Assembly: GCA_937892635.1 (NCBI GenBank)
Contig: CALBKB010000129.1
Location: forward strand, 1 to 16,690
Direction of reading: 5' to 3'
Length of the DNA: 16,690 nt
Source: an uncultured Clostridia bacterium
GTDB lineage: Bacteria > Bacillota > Clostridia > Oscillospirales > UMGS1783
Below, piece after piece: positions 1-5,678 of the stretch. A program made the translations under genes and the position numbers. Within the stretch, counting starts at the first letter, position 1, and every line of letters begins with the position of its first letter. Under the pieces are notes generated by a model. The model saw only the letters and a list, made by a program, of their open reading frames with translations, was not told where the DNA came from and ran no database searches.

Positions 1-1533
1 ATCGCCATTTACGTCGTGCTCGTCTTCTGCGCCACCGGCGGTATTCGCATCATTCCGCGTTTCCGTCATTGGCTGGCCGCCTCCCGCCATTCCAAGGGCG
101 GGGTCAATAAACGCGCCGTTATCGTCGGCGCGGGCGATTCGGGCTCTATGCTCATCAAGCGCCTGCTCGAATCTCCCGATGAGAGCATCTATCCCGTCGC
201 TGCCTGCGATTCGGACGAGTCCAAGCACGGCATGCGCATCGCCGGCATCCCTGTTGTCGGCGGCGACGATAAGATTCCGGCCGCCGTTCGCAAATACGGC
301 GCCTCGCAGGTCGTTATCGCCATTCCTTCTGTCCATTCCGAGCGCGTCAGCGAGATCTATGAGCTGTGCAAATCGCTGTCGGTGCGTCTGCGCGTCTTTA
401 AGAACCCCGTCGATTTCCAAGGCTTCATGGCCGGCGACCGTCAGGCGCTGCGCGACGTTTCGATCGAGGACCTGCTCTTCCGTCAAAGCGTCAAAACCGA
501 TATGGAACCGGTCGTCAACTACCTGCGCGGCAAGACCATTATGGTCACCGGCGGCGCCGGCAGCATCGGTAGCGAACTGTGCCGTCAGGCGCTGCTCCAC
601 GGCTGTAAGAAGCTGATCATTTTCGATATCCATGAAAACGGACTCTTTGCCATCAATGAAGAGTTTAAGACTCGCTTCGACGCCTCCCGCTATGTGCTCA
701 CCCTCGGCTCGGTGCGCGATAAGCGCCGCATTGAGCAGGTCATCAAGATGCACAAGCCCGATATCGTCTTCCATGCCGCCGCCCATAAGCATGTGCCCAT
801 GATGGAGATCAACCCCATGGAGGCGGTCAAGAACAACGTTTTCGGCACCAAGAATATGCTCGAATGTTGCGCCGTCGGCGGCGTCCAGCGCTTTATCCTC
901 ATCTCCACCGATAAGGCTGTCAACCCCACCAATATCATGGGTGCCTCCAAGCGCATGTGCGAGCTGCTGGTCAAGTCCTACAACGGCTGCGGTATCGACT
1001 GTGTCGCCGTTCGCTTCGGCAACGTGCTCGGCTCCAACGGCTCGGTCATCCCCACCTTTAAGAAACAAATCGAGGCGGGCGGTCCCGTCACCGTTACCCA
1101 TAAGGATATGACCCGCTACTTTATGACCATTCCCGAGGCCGTGTCGCTGGTTATGACGGCGGGCACCTTGGCCAAGGGCGGCGAGATCTTCGTGCTGGAT
1201 ATGGGTCAGCCGGTCAAGATCTACGATCTGGCCACCGACCTGATCCGCCTCTCGGGCCTGATCCCCGAGCAGGACATCAAGATCGTCTTCCCCGGCCTTC
1301 GCCCCGGCGAAAAGCTCTACGAGGAACTGGTACAGACCACCGAAACGGTCGACGCCACCAGCCACGAAAAAATCTTCATCATGTCGGGCACCACGGTCGA
1401 CGTCGAGGATTTCCACGAACGCCTCGAAAATCTGGAAAATATGGTGCGCACGTCCAACAACGGCGCACAGATCCGCCAAACCGTCTTCGACATCATCTCC
1501 CAATACGGCTTTGCCGAAGACCTCGAACACTAA
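1..1533 (+). CDS. Nucleotide-sugar 4,6-dehydratase, membrane type (CapD/WbpM/PglF-like), 5' end missing
   Basis: The frame is open from base 1, so the gene starts before the window; the GTG at 16 is internal. About 510 codons are visible. The first ~20 residues look like the last membrane helix of the N-terminal membrane domain. A first Rossmann-type domain follows with GAGDSGSM (bases ~127-150), then the catalytic short-chain dehydrogenase domain with the NAD(P)-binding glycine motif TGGAGSIGSE (bases ~547-576). Further family motifs are FHAAAHKHVPMME (~769-807), STDKAVNPTN (~904-933) and MGASKR (937-954). Methionine stands where classical members have the catalytic Tyr (M-x3-K), as described for the long WbpM-type dehydratases. 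The usual reaction is 4,6-dehydration of UDP-GlcNAc, feeding deoxy-amino-sugar synthesis for surface polysaccharide or glycoprotein glycans. The exact substrate cannot be read from sequence. A terminator follows directly, so this is the last gene of its operon. Confidence 0.93.
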   Translation: MAIYVVLVFCATGGIRIIPRFRHWLAASRHSKGGVNKRAVIVGAGDSGSMLIKRLLESPDESIYPVAACDSDESKHGMRIAGIPVVGGDDKIPAAVRKYGASQVVIAIPSVHSERVSEIYELCKSLSVRLRVFKNPVDFQGFMAGDRQALRDVSIEDLLFRQSVKTDMEPVVNYLRGKTIMVTGGAGSIGSELCRQALLHGCKKLIIFDIHENGLFAINEEFKTRFDASRYVLTLGSVRDKRRIEQVIKMHKPDIVFHAAAHKHVPMMEINPMEAVKNNVFGTKNMLECCAVGGVQRFILISTDKAVNPTNIMGASKRMCELLVKSYNGCGIDCVAVRFGNVLGSNGSVIPTFKKQIEAGGPVTVTHKDMTRYFMTIPEAVSLVMTAGTLAKGGEIFVLDMGQPVKIYDLATDLIRLSGLIPEQDIKIVFPGLRPGEKLYEELVQTTETVDATSHEKIFIMSGTTVDVEDFHERLENLENMVRTSNNGAQIRQTVFDIISQYGFAEDLEH

Positions 1534-1537
1534 GCCA

Positions 1538-1575
1538 AACCCCCGCCTGTTCACAGGACGGGGGTTTTCTTTTTT
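1538..1575 (+). terminator. Rho-independent terminator of the dehydratase operon
   Basis: Stem arms AACCCCCGCCTGT and ACAGGACGGGGGTT pair with one bulged base, and the 3' side runs into a T-rich tract (TTTTCTTTTTT). It begins about 5 nt after the stop codon at 1531-1533. Confidence 0.9.
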
Positions 1576-1651
1576 CATTGACCAAGCCTCATGGCACACC
1601 CCTTGCTCATGGAAGAGGAAAAATAAATTTTGCTATCGACACAATTCGCTG

Positions 1652-1680
1652 TTGACACGGCCGCGAAAGGGTGCTATAAT
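1652..1680 (+). promoter_or_regulatory. Near-consensus sigma-A promoter for the tRNA pair
   Basis: The -35 TTGACA (1652-1657) and -10 TATAAT (1675-1680) are both perfect consensus and are separated by 17 nt. The tRNA-Leu gene starts 22 nt after the -10. This strength is what one expects for a stable-RNA promoter. Confidence 0.93.
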
Positions 1681-1702
1681 AAGTGAGCATTGGAGAAGCC
1701 GT

Positions 1703-1789
1703 GCCGGAGTGGCGGAATAGGCAGACGCCCGGGACTTAAAATCCCGTGGGCATTCGCCCGTGCCGGTTCGACCCCGGTCTCCGGCACCA
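1703..1789 (+). tRNA. tRNA-Leu (anticodon UAA)
   Basis: The acceptor arm GCCGGAG (1703-1709) pairs fully with CTCCGGC (1779-1785), followed by discriminator A and an encoded CCA (1787-1789). The anticodon loop CTTAAAA (1735-1741) sits on the stem CGGGA/TCCCG and gives anticodon TAA at 1737-1739. A long variable arm (GGGC-ATTC-GCCC) marks a class II tRNA, and the T loop GGTTCGA is normal. Its length is 87 nt including CCA. It is co-transcribed with the initiator tRNA 14 nt downstream. Confidence 0.96.
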
Positions 1790-1803
1790 TTCCCATTTCA
1801 TAT

Positions 1804-1880
<77 letters not shown>

Positions 1881-1920
1881 AAAACCTTCTCGGACGAAGT
1901 TCGGGAAGGTTTTACTTTTT
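1881..1920 (+). terminator. Rho-independent terminator of the tRNA operon
   Basis: A 15-bp stem runs from AAAACCTTCTCGGAC to GTTCGGGAAGGTTTT around the loop GAA, with a few G:T pairs, followed by ACTTTTT. It abuts the CCA end of tRNA-fMet. Part of its left arm (CTTCTCGGACG, 1886-1896) is repeated as an exact inverted copy at 1951-1961. Confidence 0.88.
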
Positions 1921-2000
1921 CACTCTTCACTCTTCACTTTTCACTAAATCCGTCCGAGAAGATTTTTGCAGGCAATAAGTAATAGTGAATAGTGAAGAAG
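1921..2000. repeat. Heptamer CACTNTT repeats in inverted arrangement beside the four-helix-bundle gene
   Basis: Bases 1921-1946 read CACTCTT, CACTCTT, CACTTTT, CACTA. Bases 1974-2000 carry the reverse-complement heptamer (AATAGTG, AATAGTG, then AAGAAG). The two arrays face each other across about 30 nt. That gap contains CGTCCGAGAAG (1951-1961), an exact inverted copy of part of the preceding terminator stem. I recall similar short AT-rich heptamer runs beside S23/IVP-like four-helix-bundle genes elsewhere; this association is from memory and not computed here. Confidence 0.75.
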
Positions 2001-2006
2001 TATTTT

Positions 2007-2029
2007 GCAAGGCGTTGCCTTGCTTTTTT
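2007..2029 (+). terminator. Perfect 7-bp hairpin followed by a T-run
   Basis: GCAAGGC (2007-2013), loop GTT, GCCTTGC (2017-2023), then six T. This has the form of an intrinsic terminator, but no gene ends here. It may backstop the tRNA transcript or be part of the repeat element that carries the next gene. Its right arm overlaps the possible -35 of that gene. Confidence 0.6.
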
Positions 2030-2047
2030 ATTTTATAAAAGTATAAT
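2020..2047 (+). promoter_or_regulatory. Probable promoter of the four-helix-bundle gene
   Basis: A consensus -10 TATAAT lies at 2042-2047. The best -35 is TTGCTT at 2020-2025, 16 nt upstream, and it overlaps the right arm of the hairpin at 2007-2023. The -10 leaves only about 16 nt to the start codon at 2064, so the untranslated leader would be very short. Confidence 0.5.
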
Positions 2048-2063
2048 AAAATAAGAGGTGAAA

Positions 2064-2417
2064 ATGATGAAGGAAAGTCCTTTGATGATTAAATCGAAAG
2101 CATTTGCGCTTGATGTAATAAAAGCATGCAAAGATTTAAGAAACGCAAAGTGCGAAAGCGCATTGATAAACCAATTTTTGCGCTCGGGAACTTCAATAGG
2201 CGCAAACATACGAGAAGCATTTTACGCTCACGGTAAAGCTGATTTTATTGCAAAACTGCAAATTGCATTAAAAGAGTGCTCGGAAACGGAATATTGGATC
2301 GAGTTGCTTTTGGAAAGCGGATATTATAACGATAAAACGTTGCTTGATAATTGTACCGAGGTCAAACGGATTTTAATTTCTTCCGTTAATACCGCCAAGG
2401 AGAACATGAAAGGATAG
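2064..2417 (+). CDS. Four-helix-bundle protein of the S23/IVP-like family
   Basis: A 117-residue, largely helical protein. It has family-typical segments: a LRSGTSIGANIREA block (about residues 45-58), then FIAKLQIALKECSETEYWIELL, which closely resembles the KDFIAKLxIAxKExxETxYWLxLL pattern of this family. Such proteins were first seen encoded in 23S rRNA intervening sequences and occur widely as stand-alone accessory genes; members form pentameric bundles related to diversity-generating-retroelement Avd proteins. Start choice: AGAGG at 2054-2058 lies 5 nt before ATG 2064. The in-frame GTG at 2058 overlaps that site, and ATG 2067 is also possible. Codons are AT-rich (AAA, GCA, TTA, ATA) unlike the GC-rich neighbours, suggesting horizontal origin. 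No reverse transcriptase or template/variable repeat is visible nearby. Cellular role unknown. Confidence 0.9.
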   Translation: MMKESPLMIKSKAFALDVIKACKDLRNAKCESALINQFLRSGTSIGANIREAFYAHGKADFIAKLQIALKECSETEYWIELLLESGYYNDKTLLDNCTEVKRILISSVNTAKENMKG

Positions 2418-2696
2418 GTTTTTTCAAGTGTTATATTATCGCCGATGATATTACTCCAAGCGGTAAGGCTTTTCCCGATTGAATTCCTATGAAAATCTTT
2501 CAAGTAGAATGTGACCACACAAACCCTTATAAAAATGATAGAGGGAAAATCCTTCCTATTTATATAATAAAAAAACACCCCCGATAAAAACAGCCGAAAC
2601 CGATCATCAAAACAAGCCCCAACAGGCCGAATTTGCGGTCGCGATAAAGGACTATGCGTCGGGCGAAAAATAATTAAAATTTTTTTCATTTTTCTA
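2418..2696. other. Gene-free stretch; possible decayed gene tail at ~2580-2673
   Basis: No intact gene is visible. The first ~160 nt are AT-rich and featureless apart from short T and A runs. From about 2584 to the TAA at 2671-2673 one + frame reads with chromosome-like GC-rich codons and ends AEFAVAIKDYASGEK. It has no convincing start or ribosome binding site and becomes A-rich upstream, so at most it is the leftover 3' end of a disrupted gene. There is no detectable copy of the heptamer repeats on this side of the four-helix-bundle gene. Confidence 0.4.
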
Positions 2697-2725
2697 TGGA
2701 CAAACGCTCTAAAGTGTGATATAAG
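2697..2725 (+). promoter_or_regulatory. Promoter of gene A
   Basis: TGGACA (2697-2702), 17-nt spacer, TATAAG (2720-2725), with an upstream TGTG resembling an extended -10. This puts transcription start near 2732 and leaves a leader of about 120 nt before the start codon at 2855, longer than needed for translation. Confidence 0.7.
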
Positions 2726-2731
2726 TATGGT

Positions 2732-2816
2732 AGCACCCGAGTCGGATGCTCGTTTTTGCGTCCTTGTGACCAGGTTCGTTTGATTCGACTCATACCCCCG
2801 CGAAACCTTGTTTCGC
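2732..2816 (+). promoter_or_regulatory. Structured 5' leader of gene A, possible alternative hairpins
   Basis: Three pairings can be drawn by eye. (1) AGCA(C)CCG-AGT-CGG(A)TGCT at 2732-2750, followed by CGTTTTT, which resembles a weak terminator. (2) GAGTCGGAT (2739-2747) with ATTCGACTC (2783-2791), mutually exclusive with (1). (3) GCGAAAC-CTT-GTTTCGC at 2800-2816, a perfect 7-bp hairpin about 25 nt before the AAGGAGG. No known riboswitch or T-box signature is recognisable. Overlapping structures suggest, but do not show, attenuation or processing control. Confidence 0.4.
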
Positions 2817-2854
2817 AACAAAAAAAAGAAAAATTTTTTAAGGAGGAAAACCCA

Positions 2855-5446
2855 ATGAAACTCGCAAAACGGATCGCCGCGCTTGCTCTGTGCCTGTGCA
2901 TGCTCTGCGGCCTTCCCCTGTCGGTCAGCGCTGCAGATTCCATCACCCTGCAAAGCGCCACCGTGGTTTCCACGACCGACACTCAGGTTACTCTCGAAGT
3001 AATCTTCTCGGACGCTGTTAAAGTTAACGGCACCGCCAGCAATTTCATGCTGATGTCGCAGCCTGAGAACGCCGGCTGTAACTCGGACGACAAGTACCAG
3101 TCCTGGACCCCGTCGTACGTGCAGGGCACCGATGGTGCTACCGGATACTCCAAGAGAATCTGGTTCACCTTCTACCTGTGCCGTTCGTGCTACAACGCTG
3201 GTCGCGACGCTATTGCCACCCATGGCAATATCCTTGACAATGCTTATTTTGTCATTCAGGAATCGGCTGCCGAGGCCGGTAACATCAGTGTTTCGCGCAT
3301 AGCCGGTGTCAACGATGTGCCTGTTGCGGCTCCCGGTTACGGCGCCGGCAACATGTATACCGCCGTCAAGGTCGGTAAGTCCATTACCCTCAACAAGGCA
3401 GACGTAACCAAGATCGACGAAAACGGCATCACCGTTCGCGCTACCTTCTCGGATAAGGTTTCGGTTTACAGAGACACCAACGCCTTCTGGATCTATGGCA
3501 ACACCAAGAACGTTGGTGGCGACACGGCGGCCAACTGCCAGATCTGGCAGCACTCGGCTATCGTATACGGCGACGATGCTGTCGTTGGTGCCGACGGTAA
3601 AACCTATTCCACCGAAATGACCATGACCTTCCCCTACTGCGCAACCGAAGCTCATGTCAACTCTTGGAAGGATGCCGAGGGCAACTACAAGATGTCTGAC
3701 CTGGGCCTGTACCTCTATATTGAGGATGCCAATAAGGGCAACATGCACGACTCCAAGTTCCTGGGCACCGGTGCTTTGGTCGGTATGAACGGCGAACCCG
3801 TCGTCAAAACCGCTCAGACCAACTGGAACAACAGCTCCCTTGCCGTGCCTTTGACCTATAATCCGGATCCCATTGTTCCCGAAGAGCCCGAAGTAGAGCC
3901 CATCACCCTCAACAGCGCTACCGTTGTTGCGGCTGATTCGACCGGTTACACCGTTGAGGTTGTCTTCTCGGCTCCCGTAACCATCACCAAGAACTTCTGG
4001 GCCATGCTGGGCACTCCGGCTGAGAGCGGTTGTACTGACACCGTGTGCCAGGGCTGGAAGGTTCTGAGCGCCGAAGCCGATGGCGCTACTGTTACCATCA
4101 AGTTTGATTACTGCCTCAACGCCACCTACAGAGAGGCTCACAGAGCCCTGTGGCTGGACGAGGACGGCAACTATAAAGTGCCCGATGCCGGCGTATATCT
4201 CTACATGAATGACCGTGCCATGGCTCACGTGGTTGGCTCCGGCGTTATGGATACCGCTGCTATCGTCGGTGCCGACGGCACGACTCCTGTGGCTGTTACC
4301 GCCCTGAAAAATGCCGGCGGCGCCAACGAGTATGGCGAGCTGTATGTTCAGATGGTCGACGAGATCCCTGAGCCTCCCGCTCCGCTGGTTCAGCTGACCG
4401 ATGTCACCATCGGTGATTACACCGCGGATGAGGCTACCGGTCACAGAATTTACAGCGTTACCATGACCTTCTCTGACTATGTCTATGTTAACGAAACTAA
4501 CAGAGGCAAGTTCGAAATGACCATCAACGAGGCAGGCGGCAGCGGCAAGTTCCAGACTTGGGGCGATGCCAACACCACCTTTGCTTACAATGACACCAAG
4601 GACGTTGCGGGCGAAACCTTTGCTAAGCAGGTTACCATCACCTTCTACGTTCCCAACTTCTCTAATTCCCGTGGCGTTGCCGCCTTCATCACCAACCTGG
4701 ACCAAATGGGCGTGCGCATCAGCAGCAACGCTACCGATGTTATCAAGGACGAACTGGGTCGTTCGCTGAAGCCTACCCATGGCACCAGTATTATCTTCAT
4801 TAAGGCTTCCAACACCGCAACGGTTGGTCAGTCTCTCACCCTGGATAAGGGTATCACCAGCGGCGGTGACTTCACCGTTCCTGCCGGTATGACCCTTGAC
4901 CTCAACGGCAAAACCATCACGGCGAACAGCGTGGTTGCCTATGGTGAGCTGATTGACTCCTCCAACGGTCAGGGCGCTATCATCGCTCCCGAAGACGCGG
5001 TTCTGCTCAACGGCAGCGACGATATCGTAGCTCTCTACAGCACGGATCGCTACAAGCTCTTTGAGTGCTCCACCACCTACAAGGTCAAGACGGTTGACAA
5101 CGTTGCCAAGTTCGGCGTTGCCCTCAAGATCGGTGGCGACACCTTCAATCAGGATGCCTATTGGCTGCTTCAGGCTCAGGGTTCGGGCTTCTCGCTCACC
5201 TTCAACTTCGAGCTGAGCAACGGCCAGAAACTGGAGCTGCAGGTTCCCAATAACTACCTGATTAAGTATTACAACACCGTCAAAGCCAATGCAGATGCGT
5301 TTGATGAGTACTTCATCATTGCCAACGTTAAGGGCATCGACCAGATGGAAGATGGCATGACCCTGACCTGCACCCCGACCCTCACCTTTGCTGCTGGCAG
5401 CCAGACGGTAGCTGCTCAGACTTATACCCACACGGTATCTGAATAA
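2855..5446 (+). CDS. Gene A: large exported protein with four Ig-like (SbsA/Big_5-like) domains
   Basis: 863 aa. ATG 2855 is preceded by AAGGAGG (2840-2846) and begins a clear signal peptide (K-rich start, core LALCLCMLCGLP, likely cleavage in VSAAD near residue 27). The longer upstream frame lacks a ribosome site. Four repeats start near residues 30, 177, 350 and 512. Each opens with ITLxxAxV...V(T/E)VxFSxxV, the first-strand pattern of SbsA-like bacterial Ig domains. Repeats 1-3 have a Cys near a Trp and a second Cys in F-x-x-C. Repeats 2 and 3 also carry W-x(2-3)-(E/D)-GNYK and YLY(I/M)-(E/N)-D. Repeat 4 lacks the cysteines. Residues ~653-863 form a C-terminal domain shared with gene B, opening with DFTVPAGMTLDLNGKTI, a beta-helix-like start, and ending YTHTVSE. 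No LPXTG, transmembrane anchor, dockerin or S-layer-homology motif is seen, so attachment, if any, is non-covalent. No catalytic motif was found. Function unknown; surface or adhesion role inferred. Confidence 0.88.
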   Translation: MKLAKRIAALALCLCMLCGLPLSVSAADSITLQSATVVSTTDTQVTLEVIFSDAVKVNGTASNFMLMSQPENAGCNSDDKYQSWTPSYVQGTDGATGYSKRIWFTFYLCRSCYNAGRDAIATHGNILDNAYFVIQESAAEAGNISVSRIAGVNDVPVAAPGYGAGNMYTAVKVGKSITLNKADVTKIDENGITVRATFSDKVSVYRDTNAFWIYGNTKNVGGDTAANCQIWQHSAIVYGDDAVVGADGKTYSTEMTMTFPYCATEAHVNSWKDAEGNYKMSDLGLYLYIEDANKGNMHDSKFLGTGALVGMNGEPVVKTAQTNWNNSSLAVPLTYNPDPIVPEEPEVEPITLNSATVVAADSTGYTVEVVFSAPVTITKNFWAMLGTPAESGCTDTVCQGWKVLSAEADGATVTIKFDYCLNATYREAHRALWLDEDGNYKVPDAGVYLYMNDRAMAHVVGSGVMDTAAIVGADGTTPVAVTALKNAGGANEYGELYVQMVDEIPEPPAPLVQLTDVTIGDYTADEATGHRIYSVTMTFSDYVYVNETNRGKFEMTINEAGGSGKFQTWGDANTTFAYNDTKDVAGETFAKQVTITFYVPNFSNSRGVAAFITNLDQMGVRISSNATDVIKDELGRSLKPTHGTSIIFIKASNTATVGQSLTLDKGITSGGDFTVPAGMTLDLNGKTITANSVVAYGELIDSSNGQGAIIAPEDAVLLNGSDDIVALYSTDRYKLFECSTTYKVKTVDNVAKFGVALKIGGDTFNQDAYWLLQAQGSGFSLTFNFELSNGQKLELQVPNNYLIKYYNTVKANADAFDEYFIIANVKGIDQMEDGMTLTCTPTLTFAAGSQTVAAQTYTHTVSE
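4139..4186 (+). repeat. 48-nt segment identical to 6531-6578 (copy in gene A)
   Basis: The segment from CACAGAGCCCTG to AAAGTGCCCGAT in repeat 3 of gene A is base-for-base identical to 6531-6578 in repeat 2 of gene B, although flanking sequence differs even at synonymous positions. It encodes HRALWLDEDGNYKVPD. Confidence 0.95.
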
Positions 5447-5461
5447 GGAGGATAGAACGAC

Positions 5462-5566
5462 ATGAAGGCATACAAACAGCCTGAGGTTGAGATCGTTACT
5501 CTCACCTCTACCGAAGACATCACCTTCGAACTGGGTGATCCTTCCTTCGAAGTTGGCACTATGTAA
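5462..5566 (+). CDS. Tiny acidic peptide (34 aa) paired with gene A
   Basis: The start ATG 5462 follows an AAGGAGG (5445-5451) that overlaps gene A's stop codon, with a 10-nt spacer; the stop is TAA 5564-5566. The N-terminal half contains KQPEVEIVTL and the C-terminal half is acidic (E, D and F, ending VGTM). There is no Cys, no signal peptide and no transmembrane segment. The same kind of gene sits at the same place behind gene B, where the corresponding core is QAPELEIVLL. The strong ribosome site, conserved position and terminator right behind argue that it is real and co-expressed with A. Short peptides starting with K-x-Y-x-x-P-x-(I/L/V)-E-V occur often in gut Firmicutes in my recollection, without a known role. 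Candidates, all unproven: a RiPP-like precursor, an assembly or chaperone peptide, or a regulatory peptide. Confidence 0.8.
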   Translation: MKAYKQPEVEIVTLTSTEDITFELGDPSFEVGTM

Positions 5567-5581
5567 GTAATGCTAACCCGA

Positions 5582-5617
5582 ACGGGCCTGTCATATACTG
5601 ACAGGCCCGTTTTTTTT
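5582..5617 (+). terminator. Strong Rho-independent terminator of cassette A
   Basis: Perfect 12-bp stem ACGGGCCTGTCA (5582-5593) with TGACAGGCCCGT (5599-5610), loop TATAC, followed by eight T. It lies 15 nt after the tiny gene's stop codon. Confidence 0.97.
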
Positions 5618-5618
5618 G

Positions 5619-5647
5619 TTGCATTTCTTCGGTAATTGTGATACAAT
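5619..5647 (+). promoter_or_regulatory. Promoter of gene B
   Basis: TTGCAT (5619-5624), 17-nt spacer, TACAAT (5642-5647), with TGTG just upstream of the -10. The -35 begins immediately after the T-run of the preceding terminator, so cassette B is an independent transcription unit. The leader is only about 25 nt, unlike the long leader of gene A. Confidence 0.7.
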
Positions 5648-5678
5648 AAACTCACATATATACTAGGAGGCGTATGCC

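Noticed and set aside
1921..2000. CRISPR array
   Set aside because: The heptamers are too short, adjacent without spacers and partly inverted; there are no cas genes.
2064..2417. Diversity-generating retroelement (Avd-like protein)
   Set aside because: The protein belongs to the wider four-helix-bundle group, but there is no reverse transcriptase and no template/variable repeat pair nearby.
2324..5431. Very long open frame on the minus strand opposite gene A (about 1000 codons)
   Set aside because: It is the antisense image of gene A. The + frame has a signal peptide, ribosome site and domain repeats, while the minus frame has none and exists because gene A seldom uses codons whose complements are stops (TTA, CTA, TCA).
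5674..5676. ATG at 5674 as the start of gene B
   Set aside because: It is out of frame with the signal peptide and the esterase; ATG 5679 has an 8-nt spacing from AGGAGG and the correct frame.
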